The translations under genes were made by a program, and so were the position numbers. DNA of 64,000 nucleotides. Origin: Oscheius sp. JU75 (Eukaryota; Nematoda; Chromadorea; Rhabditida; Rhabditidae). This document shows, piece by piece, positions 31,141-43,500 of this stretch. The stretch's first letter is position 1, and each line of letters begins with the position of its first letter. A model generated the notes under the pieces. It searched no databases. It was not told where the DNA came from and saw only the letters and a program-made list of their open reading frames with translations. The DNA lies in NCBI GenBank assembly GCA_037178855.1, contig JASJZC010000001.1:7068001-7132000 (forward strand). Direction: 5' to 3'.

Positions 31141-34100
31141 TTACAAGAGGCCTTGATAGTTTCGCTCCGTCGACATTCCCAACGACGACTCGAGCATCTG
31201 GTCCCGTAATCTCCACAGAGCCTTTACGACGTCGTCCTCAGGAACCACGTTGCGGCCGGCGGTGTCTTGCTGAAATTCACATTTAGGTCTCTCTCTCTCT
31301 CTCTCTCACTCTGTCTTTGTATCAAGGCCACTTCGCTTTTAGTTAGACAAATAAAAACAGACATTCCGCAGCCTACGTTTCCCAAACTGTTCTTTGTTTT
31401 GCTACAAAAGTTCCACTCAAAATAGCGCGAAAACAAGACGAAATACCAACCTTAATCCAGTGGACAGGTAGATTCTTCTTCTGTCCCTGCTGATGTTGTG
31501 GATTCATGTTACGGTAGTTGGAGTTAAGATTCCTTTCCCAATGGCTGACTGTTCTTTGGCGGTTATTCGATAGGGACTCGATATATCTGAAGATCCGTTT
31601 AAACCATAGGACATGTGACTACCTCAAATAAGACTCGGAATGAAGTACCCGTCTGGACATGAAAGAAGAAGGCATGTGGACGAAGACTGGCTCGGCTCCT
31701 GGAGGCATCTTTACAACCAGACGGCCCGCCTCGGCTTGAGGAACGTGTTGAGAAGAGGATGGATGTCCCTGAAGCGGTACTTGCTTTTGGAACAGAAAAG
31801 CTGTCTTACCTGTTGTGGATGATGCGAGCTCGACGGTTGCTGATGCGAGTATTGTACTTGAGCTGGATGATGCGGAGTCTGATGATGAATATGTGGAGGA
31901 CCGTGATGATGATCGCCATTGACGACGACAGCAGTCGGATGGCCGTTGAGATGAGGAGCTGGTGTCGACTGATTCTGCTGTTGGCCAGACGGAGCTCCGG
32001 TCATTCCTCTAGCATGAGGGAGATGCACCAACTGGTAGTTCTAAATGTTCCTCTCTTAAACCCGAAACTGACTGTACTCACCTCGCCAGAAGGCCCAGGT
32101 GTGGTGACCAGCTTGTAAAAGTTGCGGCCGATCTGGTTCTGGTAGAGATTTCTCACGGAGCTGTTGACATGTTTCTCCTTCATGTGACGATGGAGTCTGG
32201 GAAGAGATGGGAACGGCTTGCCGTCCTTTCGATTTCTCAGACAGGTGATCCACATGCAGACGTACTGGTTGTCACTGTCCACTGAAACTCTTCTCTTAGA
32301 ATCCGAACCTCCTTACAAAACCCACAAATAATCTGGCTGGTGTGATGCTGGACAATGTGCTCGTAAAGTCCATTCTCCTGATCGAACTGACTGTCGCAGT
32401 TGGCCCATTTGCAGTGGTAGACACGGATCTGTCCAGGCTAAAATCCCATATATTTCGGTCAATGGCAAAATGTTACCAGAAGTTGGTCCTTGACTGCCGC
32501 TCTGGCTGCTTCTTGCTTCTGTCGCTCGGAGGCAATGAACTCAGCTCTCACTTCGTACTGTCTCTTCTGCTCCTCAGAGAGCTTCTTCCACTCGATTCCG
32601 ACAATCTTCGAGACTTCTCCAAAGCCAGCCTCGGGGTTCTCGTGCATTATTCTTTTCCTAATTTCCGCCGAGAAGAGTATGTAGCCGGATTTGCTCTTGG
32701 CCGTCAGCTTGGGCTGATTGGCCAGCCAGTTGTTCATTTCCGGCTGAAATCAAGGCTTGGTTTATTTCTCATACAGTATGTCACAACTTGGTCAGACTAT
32801 TCATATCGTAGTCTGATTCATGTGTGACCCTACAAAAGCTCCGTCCGATCACATTGTGCTCGTAACCCCTGAACCTACCTTGCTGCTGGTGACGGACTCA
32901 GCTCCGTCCGTGTCCTCGTCCAGCATGTCCATGTCGAGAGGGTCGAGAGGAACGGCTACATCATTCTTCAGCAGAGGAGACATCTCCTTTTCCATGGCGA
33001 TGGGCTGTTTGAAGAGGAACAGTTCCGGATCGACCACTTGATTTCCGTTCTTGTAGGTCTGAAAGCTGGGGATGCACGAAGAGAAAGAGAGGGGGGACTC
33101 GGCGTTTTTGACCACAAAGGAAGAGTGGATTCTTTGAGAACAAAATGGTGGCGTTCGACGCGCACGAGGGGGACGCGAAAAGACAAAGTTGGACCCAGCC
33201 AGCAAAGGCAACGATCGCGGCGTCGCTACTACGCGACAATCGCAGCCAGCACAACACGTAGTCGCCGGCGGGCTGGCTCGCCGTGACCGCTCTCGCTGGC
33301 AGGCAAGGAAAGGCTCCTCCGATCGGGTTCGTCGCAGCAGCAGCAGCACGTCGGTCGCCGCGCTGTGTGGCCTATTGGTCGCTAGGGTCTCTCGGACGCT
33401 CACACGCTCTCTCCCGATCGGCCATCCAGTCTGCGTCTCTCCACTTGGCCTGCTCTCTATCACATCTGTTCCGTGCTAGCCTCGACTCCCTCCGCCCAGC
33501 AGTGTCTCGGTCTCTCGCGCCGCCGCACTATTTCTCTATCTCTTGACCAAATCGATGGCCTATCGGGCAAACAGTCGCCCTCGACGGCTGTGGGAATTAT
33601 CCCCCCGTTCTCTCTCGCAGGAGAGGGTATAGAGAAAAGAACTGCGTCTCTGCAGTTGACCTAGTCTCTCGTCACCAGACTCAGGAACAGATTTAGCGGT
33701 CCAATAAATGGCTGTGTAACTTTGGAATTCTGGAAATTCTCGGATTACCCTCTTTTCTTTATACAATAGAGGGAAAGTTGTCATTTGTCTATTGAACTTT
33801 GCTTATCTTTGAAATTGCTAGAATCTGGTAGGTTGCGAAGTCAAGTTGCTTAAAAGAGAAGAGAGGGGGAGCCCAAGAGTTCTGTTCCCACGGCGGCTAC
33901 CCGTTCCCACGCGACGTCATGTACATCGGGAGAGGCGTTCCAAAAGTCTCACCTTTATCCTTTTCAGCAGGACGCACGAGTCGATATGTAGAGGCTCTCC
34001 AGTAGGAACTTCATCTGTTTCCTTGTTGTGTAACTGTGTGGGGAAGATGGAGGAGACTTCTCCATTTGGCACAGGCTTTCCGGCAATCTTGTTCTCGCAC

Positions 34101-37100
34101 ACGAAAACATCACACTCGGGAACTTCTGTCGGTCTTTGTTTGATGTATTCCTTCGTGGTCAAGACAGCACAATGGTTCTGGATGTCGTCAACGCGACGAG
34201 TCTGATCGGACTGGTAGACGGCAAAAACTTCTCGCACATAGAACATTCTTCCCGGATCGTGAGTCACATCAGAGGGACGAGCGAACCATCCACCACTGAA
34301 CCACTCGTTTCCGTCGGCCTCTCTCCACAGCTTGTCTATCCTCATCACGTCGCAGTACGGTCGTTGAGGATTGAAGACGAGAACAAAATCGCCACAGGCG
34401 TAATGACGACCGGCTTTGGTCAGCATTTGGCAGAAGTAGCTCCTTCCGTCGGCGTCGGGCTCCTGGCTCGAGCGGACTTCGATTCGCTCAATGTCCAGAA
34501 TGACACTTTCTCGGAGACGGTCGTCTTCTTCAGAACTGGACGATGTTTGAGAGGATTGCTGAAAATAATTTCATGAAGTGGAAGTAGAAAGACACTTACT
34601 CCATCTTCGACCTCGTTCTCAGCCTTGACATAGGAGAGAGGAACACTGACCGGATCCAATGGTTTCTCTCTCTTCTCCATCTTCAGCTTGGCATCTTCAT
34701 CCGCATATTCCCAGTTCTTGATCTTGGCAAAGTATCTCGGCTTTCCCAAATATTTCGACTCGCAGACGTACAGATCCTTTGGCTCGACGTCAGCAATCTC
34801 ATTGTTCACGTAGGTTTTCAAAGAGACCACTTGGCACGGGCCTTGGAGTCGCTCGGCCAGAGCGTTGTCCTGGAAGGGGGTGAGGAAAACCTCCTTTTCA
34901 AGAAAACGTCTTTTTGGAAGATGGAGGGTCTCATTTGGACGATAGACCCACAGCCCACGAACCATGTTGTCCCCATTCTGGTTCCTAAAACTTGTTTTTA
35001 GTCATGCTCTTCTCAAGAACAAACTTGAAGATTCTCTCGACTCTCATGATATGTGGCGGTCCACGAGGATTGTCGTCAGTTCTGGCCACGTATACGTAAC
35101 AGGGAGTGGTGTAGACATGATCTCCAATCGTCAAGTCGGTCAGCTCGACATCTCCAGCCTCCTTTGCGATGTCATCCGTGCTTTCCCTCCGTTCCAACTC
35201 TTGAGTGTGCTCCGAATTCTTGAGCTTCTGCTTACGGAGGATCTCACACTCTTCTCTAACTTTCTGAAATCGAATGACTGCCCGCCTTCTTGTACAACTT
35301 ACGCCTTCGACAATTCCGTAGGCATCAGACACAAGAATGGCCTTGCAGTGTGTGTCTCGTTCTCGGACGAAGACGAGCTGGAGTTCTTCGGCGTCTTCGA
35401 ACAGCTTCGAGTCAGGTGCCGAGTGCTGGCGAGCCTTCTCAAACAGATCGAAAAAGTCCTTTTGGAAGCGATCGAGTCGTCTGTATCTCGACTTGTCGAT
35501 GTTCCTCTTGATCTGGTCAAAGGTGAATGGTTGCTCATCGATTCCAATTCCCTTGCTTTTCAGAATATCAGGCAAATCGGCGAAGGAATCACTGCGGCAT
35601 CGCCCCTTCGAGTCCTAAAACAATCGTTTTGTAAAGAATCCAGATTTTGTAAATTGCTTACCTTCTTGCTGAAGACGGAATGGAAGATGGTCATAAACAT
35701 GTTTCGAATCTCGACCTGAACTCGAGGCATGGAATCGTCAGTCGCTCCCAGCTCCATCTTTTTCTCAAGAAGTACTCTTTGCAGAGAGACAGCGTCCTAA
35801 ATTCTGATCGTCAGACCTGTTGATACGACTCAAACCTTATAGATCTGACTGTCAGTCTCGTTGTATTTGCAAGCATTGTCCAGCATCAGGCTGAAATCGG
35901 CGACAATGTCCGTCCAGGAAGAATAGCCCTGTCCGTTCAGCCTCTGCTGGATTCTTTGCATGTCCATTGGCTTCTTGATGACCTCATAATAGTCCGGATA
36001 CTCTTCGCGAGTCGGAAGACGAAGGAATGCCGTCGAGAGCTTGCGGCCTTCCTCATCGTGATAGTCACGAAGATGGTTGAACAGACGCCACATTCTCTGC
36101 TGGTCAGGCGGGAGCCGAGAGATCATGGTCTCCATCTTGTTCTTGTCGTTCTTTCCCTTCGATTTAGGAATAGGGAGGTGGGACATGGGAGCCGGAGATC
36201 TAAACACGAAATTAGACACTGATCCTCTATTCGAAGACGACACATAGAAGCGGTTCAACAAGACAATGTGCCAAGTTTTGGCTAAGAGCAGGGGGACATG
36301 CTGGGCAATGTTAGCGGGAGAGAGAGAGGACAAGGGGGCATGCTAGTATACCTAATGGAGCTGTTGGAACTGTCGTCATCGCTGATTCCATTGGAGCCAT
36401 TGAAGAAACTCGTGTTGCTCGTCGGTGTCTGGAGTCCATTCTCGCCACGCCTCCTTCTCGGCTCAGTCAGTTTTGTTCTCAGCCAACTAGGAGAAGATTA
36501 ACATAGAGGCAGAAGAGGGTTAGATGACAAAGGGTCGAAGAACTTGGCACATTGGAGGAAAACTCTCTCTCTTTCTGTGTTCAGGCTCACTCTTCTTCTA
36601 ACAAACAGAACTACTAGATGACTTACCCAAACTTTTCTTTCAACGCCAAGGGACTCTCAATTGGAGCATCCTTTGTGTTCCCATGAGCCGTTATGACCAT
36701 GTTCTCTAGACGCGAAGCATCATTGGCGATCTGCGAGCCCGGATCATTGAAGGTTCGGGCGTTGTTGAACATCAACTCGAAGTCTGCCATCAGATGAGAC
36801 GAGGATTCATACTAAAAATTGGGGTATTGAAGAGACTAAGCTCAAAAATACCTTGTTTGTCTCGATCTTCCGCCTGATTTCCCTCATATCGATGGGCTGA
36901 GCGATGACATCGTAGTAATCCGGGTATTCTTTCATTCTTGGCAGTTCCATGAAGGCTCCGACTGGCCAATAGGCGCCCTCCTGAAACAGACATTTAGCCA
37001 ATAGTTGTAAGAAAAACTACCTTGAAATTGTAGAGAAGATCCCAGAAAACGACCAGCTTCTGCCGGTATCTCAACATCAGCTCGTCCATGCTCTTTCGGC

Positions 37101-39254
37101 CCGGTCGTCCCGGAGCAGCCAGATGCTCAGCCGTCATCCCAGTCGAGATTGGTCGCTGTTTTCTCGGAGTCCACTTCTTCTTGCTTGGAGGTGGTGTTCC
37201 GTAAGAATCCTTCTCGTCGGAACTACTGTCTAACGGTTCAGCCTTGATCTTCAGCGTCTTAGGAGTTCCTTTGATTTTCGGCGTCGTGTTTATCACCTGT
37301 ATGACTGGCTTCGTCTCGAAGAACTGAACGAGCCTGTCAATTTGATAAGTTTGGATTGTTACCGTAAGATCCAGTGATGGCTGAAGTTCTGCCGCCTTCT
37401 TCAGAGCCAGTGTTTCTAGTTTCTTGGCCGCAACATAGACAGACGAGCCTTCGACGTTGTACTCACAGGCATTGGCGAAGATCTGCATGCAGTCTTTCAA
37501 CAAGTCCATCAGAGTCGAATATCCGCCTCTCTTCAGGATCTTGTGGATCATGAAGAAGGACATCGGCTGCTTGATCTCGTCGTAGTAGTCCGGATAGCAT
37601 CTGAATTTAGTATTGCATTAGGCCATAGTTTGAACACACGATTTGGCGGGAAGCTCGACGAAAGGATCCGACAGTAGTGTTCCTTTGCTCTTTGGATCAG
37701 GTTCATTACGCAGAAGCCAGTACAGTTTCCAGAGGGGATCCTAAGAGAATCATTTGGAATGCAAAGGGATAGACCTACAGTGCTGTCTTTCATGTCCTCG
37801 TCTTCCTCGCTGTCCTCGCTATAATCCACGTCCATGTTCGAGGCTTCTTGGGCCAGCAGTTGGTTCACCTGGTTCACACATTTCTCCCTCCTAGAATATT
37901 TTCTTATCACTTTCAGAAGCATTACGTACCTTCGATTGTGGACTCCCTTCTCCATGACCTGTTCGCTCTTCTCCTTGTAGAAGTCGACAATCGCGGAGGC
38001 ATCCTTGTAGATCTCAGAGTTTTTGCCGGAGAATTGCTAAAAGCCGAGGTTGGAAAGTACTAGTAAGCATCGAACTTGAGCATTCTTACAGAGAAGACGA
38101 ATGTCGGCTCCGAGCTCGGACATGACCTTGTACTCGCCGGCTCTTCCTTTCTGTGCTATCCTCTTCAAGTCGATCGGGTTCTTGATCTTGTCATAGTAGA
38201 TCGGGAACTCTTCTTTTGGGAGAAGCACCCGGAAGGGAGGCGCTATGAGACGACCGGACTTGTCTGTCAGTTCCAGTATTCCACAGAGAATGTCATCCAC
38301 CCAGAGTGGCTCGATACTCTCTTCGGAAACATTGGAGAGTCGGGAGACTCGACCAGACGAGATCGAACTGAAACAGTTCGTCGAAGGAAAAGTGTTAGAC
38401 TCACTGAGCTTGCTCGATACTCGAAGCCGCCGTGCTGGCCCCATCGTCTTCGTCGTCCGAGAAGGGAATTCCCTTCTCGACTCGATTCTTCGCCTCCTTG
38501 TAAATGTCGAAGAGAGCCATGGCGTCCTTGTGCTCTTCCGAGTTCTCCTACAATTTGTTTTGTTCAAACTTGTCTCTACCCTACCTTGTAATAGTTTTTC
38601 GAGTTCTCGACCAACAGCTCAACGTCCTCACAGAATTCATCAAACGTCCTGTACTCTTCGTTGTTGATCTTCTGCTGGATTCTGGTCAGATCAATCGGGG
38701 ACTTTACGTCCTTGTAGTACTGTGGATCTTGTCTTAAAAAATCTCTTGTCAGGTGTCTGTTTAAAGTGAAGAAAAACAAATCAAAAACTATACTTAGGTT
38801 CGACACCCCCATGGGTTACATTTTTGTCTTTTGATGGAACCCTCAAACGCACTTGCCGAAAGTTCTTTGCATCATTAGTTGGTTGAAAATCACCATTTTC
38901 ACAACTTTCCTTTCCCCGCGTCTTTCTGATTTGCGCGCCGAATTCAAACGGAGTACCGGAACTCACTCGCTTTAAATGAAAGAAAAACTGACCGTCTGGA
39001 TGGAGTTCGGACGAAATGCTCACAGACGTCGCGACTACCGCCCCTGGGAGTCCTCAAAACATCGAATACACCCCGGGCTTTCCTCAGCTGAAAAGTTATT
39101 CTGATAGATCAAATATCTGTAGACAAACCTCAGCGGTGACGACCTGTTTCTCCTCCTTGGACATTCGTCCTTTCTTCTTCTTCACAGAGACCGGAGTACC
39201 ACCCGGCTGGGAGTTCTCGACTTCCTCGATCGGACGTTTCCGTTTGGTACTCAT
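31141..39254 (-). CDS. pbrm-1: Polybromo (PBAF chromatin-remodelling subunit)
   Basis: Targeting subunit of the PBAF (SWI/SNF) complex. It begins MSTKRKRPIEEVENSQPGGT at 39254. Bromodomains follow in order. BD1 (about 39060-38590) has YYKDVKSPIDLTRIQQKI and NSKNYYK. BD2 (about 38340-38090) has IYYDKIKNPIDLKRIAQK. BD3 (about 37650-37440) has YYDEIKQPMSFFMIHKIL. BD4 (about 36990-36760) has YYDVIAQPIDMREIRRKI. BD5 (about 36110-35850) has YYEVIKKPMDMQRIQQRL. A degenerate sixth is at 35590-35350. Two BAH domains lie at about 35180-34700 and 34440-33920, an HMG box at 32740-32460 (WLANQPKLTAKSKSGYILFS), and C2H2-like fingers near 32400 and 32270. The C-terminus has a His/Gln/Pro-rich stretch, then MLESSLGMSTERSYQGLL-like sequence and a stop at 31141-31143. 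An intron of about 850 bp at 33065-33920 is unusually CpG-rich. Confidence 0.95.
33150..33600. promoter_or_regulatory. CpG-rich block inside a polybromo intron
   Basis: The intron between the second BAH domain and the HMG-side exons contains a marked run of CpG (GACGCGCACGAGGGGGACGC, GATCGCGGCGTCGCTACTAC, a GCAGCAGCAGCAG run). This is unlike the rest of the gene. Both strands have long accidental ORFs here because stops are rare. No splice-consistent exon was recognised. An internal promoter or alternative first exon is possible but unproven. Confidence 0.35.
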
Positions 39255-39702
39255 CTGTGTTCTGGAAACTGATATTTTGAGAGAGGAGCAGTGCTGGAGT
39301 GAGTACGAGACGGCCAGTGGAGCGAGCGCGCCAAATCTCAGCGTTCAAAAGGAGAATTACGATAGCCGCCCCAAAACTTACGAAATCAACGTTTTTTTTT
39401 ACTAAAAATTTTACTTTTTCTATTATTTAGCTGTGGGGTTTGTATTTGAGCCATTTTGACGCAGTGGATAAGACCAAAAAGGATATGGAAAGAGCGCTCC
39501 AAATCCAAAAAGTTTAAAATTGAAATTTTTCGCGTAATAATGTCTACAAACTTTTTGCGCTTTCCTTCTTCATAAAATTAAGAATCGAATGAGAATAGCA
39601 GTAAATTGCGCGTGATGGTCAGTCCACAAATGGCGGACAGTAGTGGTAGCCGCGGCGTCGGTCAGTTGGCTAGCTATAGAGACACATAAATCAATAAAAC
39701 CA

Positions 39703-40023
39703 TGTGAATGGGTGATCCGAATCGGGAACAAAAGCCCCTAGACGATAAATTGTTCATTTGAGATTCTCGGAAGTGGGGATAATAACTACTGGATGCATGT
39801 TAACTTGGTCAAAAGTGGGTGGAAATTTGAAAAAGTGGAGATAGCGCCGGTCCAACTGGGGGCTATGGTGCGTCTCGACTGGCTAGGCGGACGAGAGAGT
39901 ATATAGGACGAGGAGAGCGCAGAGTGGGGAACACACCGAATGTGCGCCCTCGTCGGGGTGACCCGAGCACCCAGACCCTAGTCAGCCCCCGTCGTCAATA
40001 AATCGATTCCCACCAGACATTCT
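39703..40023 (+). mobile_element. Possible solo LTR or isolated core promoter
   Basis: About 320 bp starting TGTGAATGGG. It has a TATA-like AGTATATAGGAC near 39898, then a GC-rich leader-like stretch, AATAAA near 39998 and an end CATTCTCA. The order TG...TATA...AATAAA...CA fits a long terminal repeat, but no target-site duplication or second LTR is visible. A cellular promoter is an alternative. The rest of 39255-40584 shows no gene. Confidence 0.35.
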
Positions 40024-40584
40024 CATTCCGATGAGGTATGGACTGACTGTTTCTGAAGAAACTGTAAAAGTATGGATGTGGTCCAAACTTGAATCTTTCT
40101 AGTTAGCGTGATACCCAAACTGTAGGGAATTCGAAATCTTCCCAAGTTATCCTTAGATCATTGTCTTGTTCTCTCAGAAGAAGTCCGAGTTTGAATGGTA
40201 CAATTATCCCGCCGAATTCAATCTGACCCCGACTTGGTGCTTGGCGCATTCGCGGTGTCAAAAAACAGTGAGGTTGTGCGGCAATATGGGGAAAACCACT
40301 TTGCTGGCGGGAGCCTTATGGATTGTAAGAATTGGCAATCGGGACAGAGTTTTGAAAGATGTCAATACTTTTTTTCAATGCCTAATTGGAGACAATATCC
40401 AAAGCTAAACAAAAACTCACGAATATCTGGTAGCATAGGTTCTTGGTCCTTCTGGAGTGCCGCCTGCCATTCGCTTGGAGATTCGGTTTACGAAAATGGC
40501 CCTGTAAAAATATAGACGCACGCTTTTCTCGGCTCTGCTTCTCGTTCATTTTACGGCGTCTAAATTACAAATCAATTTCAGAAG

Positions 40585-43500
40585 ATGGAAGCGAAACGTC
40601 GTCGATTAGAGGGCCCCTTCGGACAGAGCTTAGGCCAAGGAAAGACGGTTAAAGTGACCCGACAGATGCTGACCAGTGAGAATGAGAAAACCAGACTGGA
40701 GGCTGTACAAGAGCTGAAGAAACAGATCACGAACAAGACGGCCGTCAAGACTTTCATGAATGAGAACGATCCCGAGCAACTGTTCAAAGCAGTCATTGAT
40801 ATGTTTGTCAAGAAGACGACAGAGTTTATGGAATCCGGGTCAGCTCAGTTCCCCTCGGAGCTCAAGTTTGCCATCGGAATATTGGCTAATTGCTGTTTCT
40901 ACACGACCGAGGCCTGTCTGGAAATGAAACAGAACCACATCAGATTCAACAGTCTGGCCGGTATGACTCTGTTTATCTGTAGCACATATCACTTTCAGTT
41001 AAAATAGCCGAGTCTACCTTGACTCCCACCGACTGTAAGTACTCTCTGATGAGACTTATCGGTAATATGTGTGCCCACAAAGTAAGTTCTGTGGACTTCC
41101 TTGTTAGACAAGCATTTTAGGAGGCAGCCTTGTCCATCTCGACCAGTTCCCTTCTTCTGGAGCAGATAGTCAAACAGCTCGACTCGGACCATTCATTAAC
41201 AGTTTCTCAGGCGATGAGATGTCTAGGAATGCTGACCAATGCATCTCTTTGGAGGGTAAGTTGTTTGAAACTTTAACAATATACTGGAAGGGGTTTTTAA
41301 TGATTTTCAACCAACTAATGGCGCAAAGAACTACCTGAAACTGTTTATGAGGGTTTCGTCAATGGACAAAAAGATTTAACCGAAAAATAACACCTGTCGC
41401 TTTAATCTTGCTCCACCGCTCTTCTTGCCGAAAGTCTTGTTATTATTTTCGACAAAAGTGCACGTGCACTACGAGAGATTTATTGACCAAGAAAAGGGGA
41501 AAACTACAAGCCAGAAAAAGATCATTAACGTTTGTTCCCAAAAAAAGGTAGTTTTGAACCGGTATCCTTTGCGCTCACTGGGAGAAAGCGATCCACCGAG
41601 GTCATTTAAAGAGAGACTATGTACAGAGTAGCTACAAATCAGTTCAGAAGGAATGTCTAGTTGTTTCTTCTTGGCTGAAAGACTTGGTTGGTCGAGCGTA
41701 CGTGAGACGAATTGTTTTGAGTGCTGAGCTGCTGATGAGTCGGGATGACCTTCTCGTGAGTCTTCTTGACAGCAGCCGTCGGATAGCTGTGTTCCATCTG
41801 GAAAAAGCTCTTGTTGTTCCAGTCTCTTGACTCATTTTATTGGTTAGGAAACACCCGAAAACCATTAGAAGGGGAGAAAATAGCCACTAGTTCACTCAAA
41901 GTAATAGCGGTAGTTACCTCTTTTACCTGAGTTATCAGCGTCGTGTCTCGTTCAATCTGAGCCAAACTATCCTCTCCGGAACTCTCACTCGATGCCCTCT
42001 CGTTTTCCGAGGCACGTCGTTCCTTCTTGTTAATAACTCTACGGCCGCCTACACGCTCAGCTGGGAGATGTCCTCCTTTCATTTCTTGTTCTTGCTCCAT
42101 CTTCTAGATCGAACACAATCTGAATGTTTGACTATTAGCTGTTATCGGCCGGGGAGAGAGAGGGTAAAAGACCGCAGATGTTAGTTGGGAGGGAGAAAGA
42201 GCAGATGGTCAAATGCAGCTGTGTTCATACGGTGGTAGAAGAGCCAAATTGGAAGAGGGGATTTGGGGCAATCCCCAGTTTTACAGGGACAACAAAACGT
42301 GTGAGATCAGCTGATGTTTACGAGAAGACTGGCAAGCCGCCTTCGAGAGAGTCAGATGTGACGGGGCGAGGACGCAGAGGGAGCTGCGGTCACATGAATA
42401 AGAACACACAGTCGAACAAGGCAGTCGTTCCGTTTCGACTGTGGCACACGGCTTTGGCAGCCGAGGCTGTTTGTCATGGAGAGAATGAGAGAAAGAGAGT
42501 GTTATCGGAGGGGAGGCGTCAGCCTTGTTTACCGGGCAAAACTGTTTTCGCGAGATAGCGGCACTGAATCAGAGAGTGAAAGATCGTAGATTGATTCAGA
42601 GACCGAATACTTATTACTTTCCTAACAATTGATTTCAGCCGGTCCTTCAAGCGAACGTCGCCTTCAATCTCGGAAAACTCATCGCTGCCAAGAGTGGAAA
42701 GGTGGTCGAGGACGCGGTCAGTCTTCTGCTACTTCTCAGCAGAAGAAATGCAAACGAGGTCGGAATCCAAGTGACTGGCAGGTTGGTTTCAAGAGAGAGG
42801 CCGCCGAGCCGGGCCGTTGATCGAGAGACACTCTCGCTGCCTATAAAGGGGCAGCAGGCATGTGACCGCGCATTCGATAGCTACAGAAAAAAGGCAGAAT
42901 TATGATGAGAGAAGAGATATTGATAGACGGATTGTTTTGAAAGATCGAGGGAGAGAGAAAGGCTAGTTCCAGAGGAAAATACAGAGAGAATGAGGGGAAA
43001 TAACAAGGTCGCAAAGGGGCGGGCGACCTTCGTATTCGAAAGCAGAGTAAACAAGTTGTCCGCCAAATTATGGATTCAAAAAAATGTGGTCTAGACTGAG
43101 AATATGAAGCCAAATGTCCCTGACTGGCCGAAAACTTCCAATTATTCGGGTTGACCTTTCTCGTCTTTGCAAACACACTGGAGGTCACTCATCGAAAATC
43201 CTTCCAAACTATTCTTTTAAAGAGCTGGGTCCGTCGGTGTGTCGCCTCGGTCCGAGAAAACCTTACCACGAGCTCGAATCTGGGTAGTTCAAACGAGAAA
43301 CGAACGCTCTATCAGTGCGCTACGAATGCAAAGGCGCTGCAGCAAAAACCTAGAAGCATATTGCGAATACGCTCGTTATAGGCCTGGGTCATTTTGACCC
43401 GATCTTCACCCTTGTATATGATAAAACAGGTCAGTTTCAGTGACTGTGTGGAGAAGCTGCTCGAGTTGTTTTTCCAAGGAAACGAGACAGTCCAGCAACT

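Noticed and set aside
32342-32827. 161-codon plus-strand ORF
   Set aside because: Antisense to the HMG-box exons of polybromo; no independent signal.
33189-33546. Ser/Arg-rich plus-strand ORFs in the CpG-rich intron
   Set aside because: CpG-rich DNA lacks stop codons by chance. No start context, splice sites or recognisable domain support a gene.
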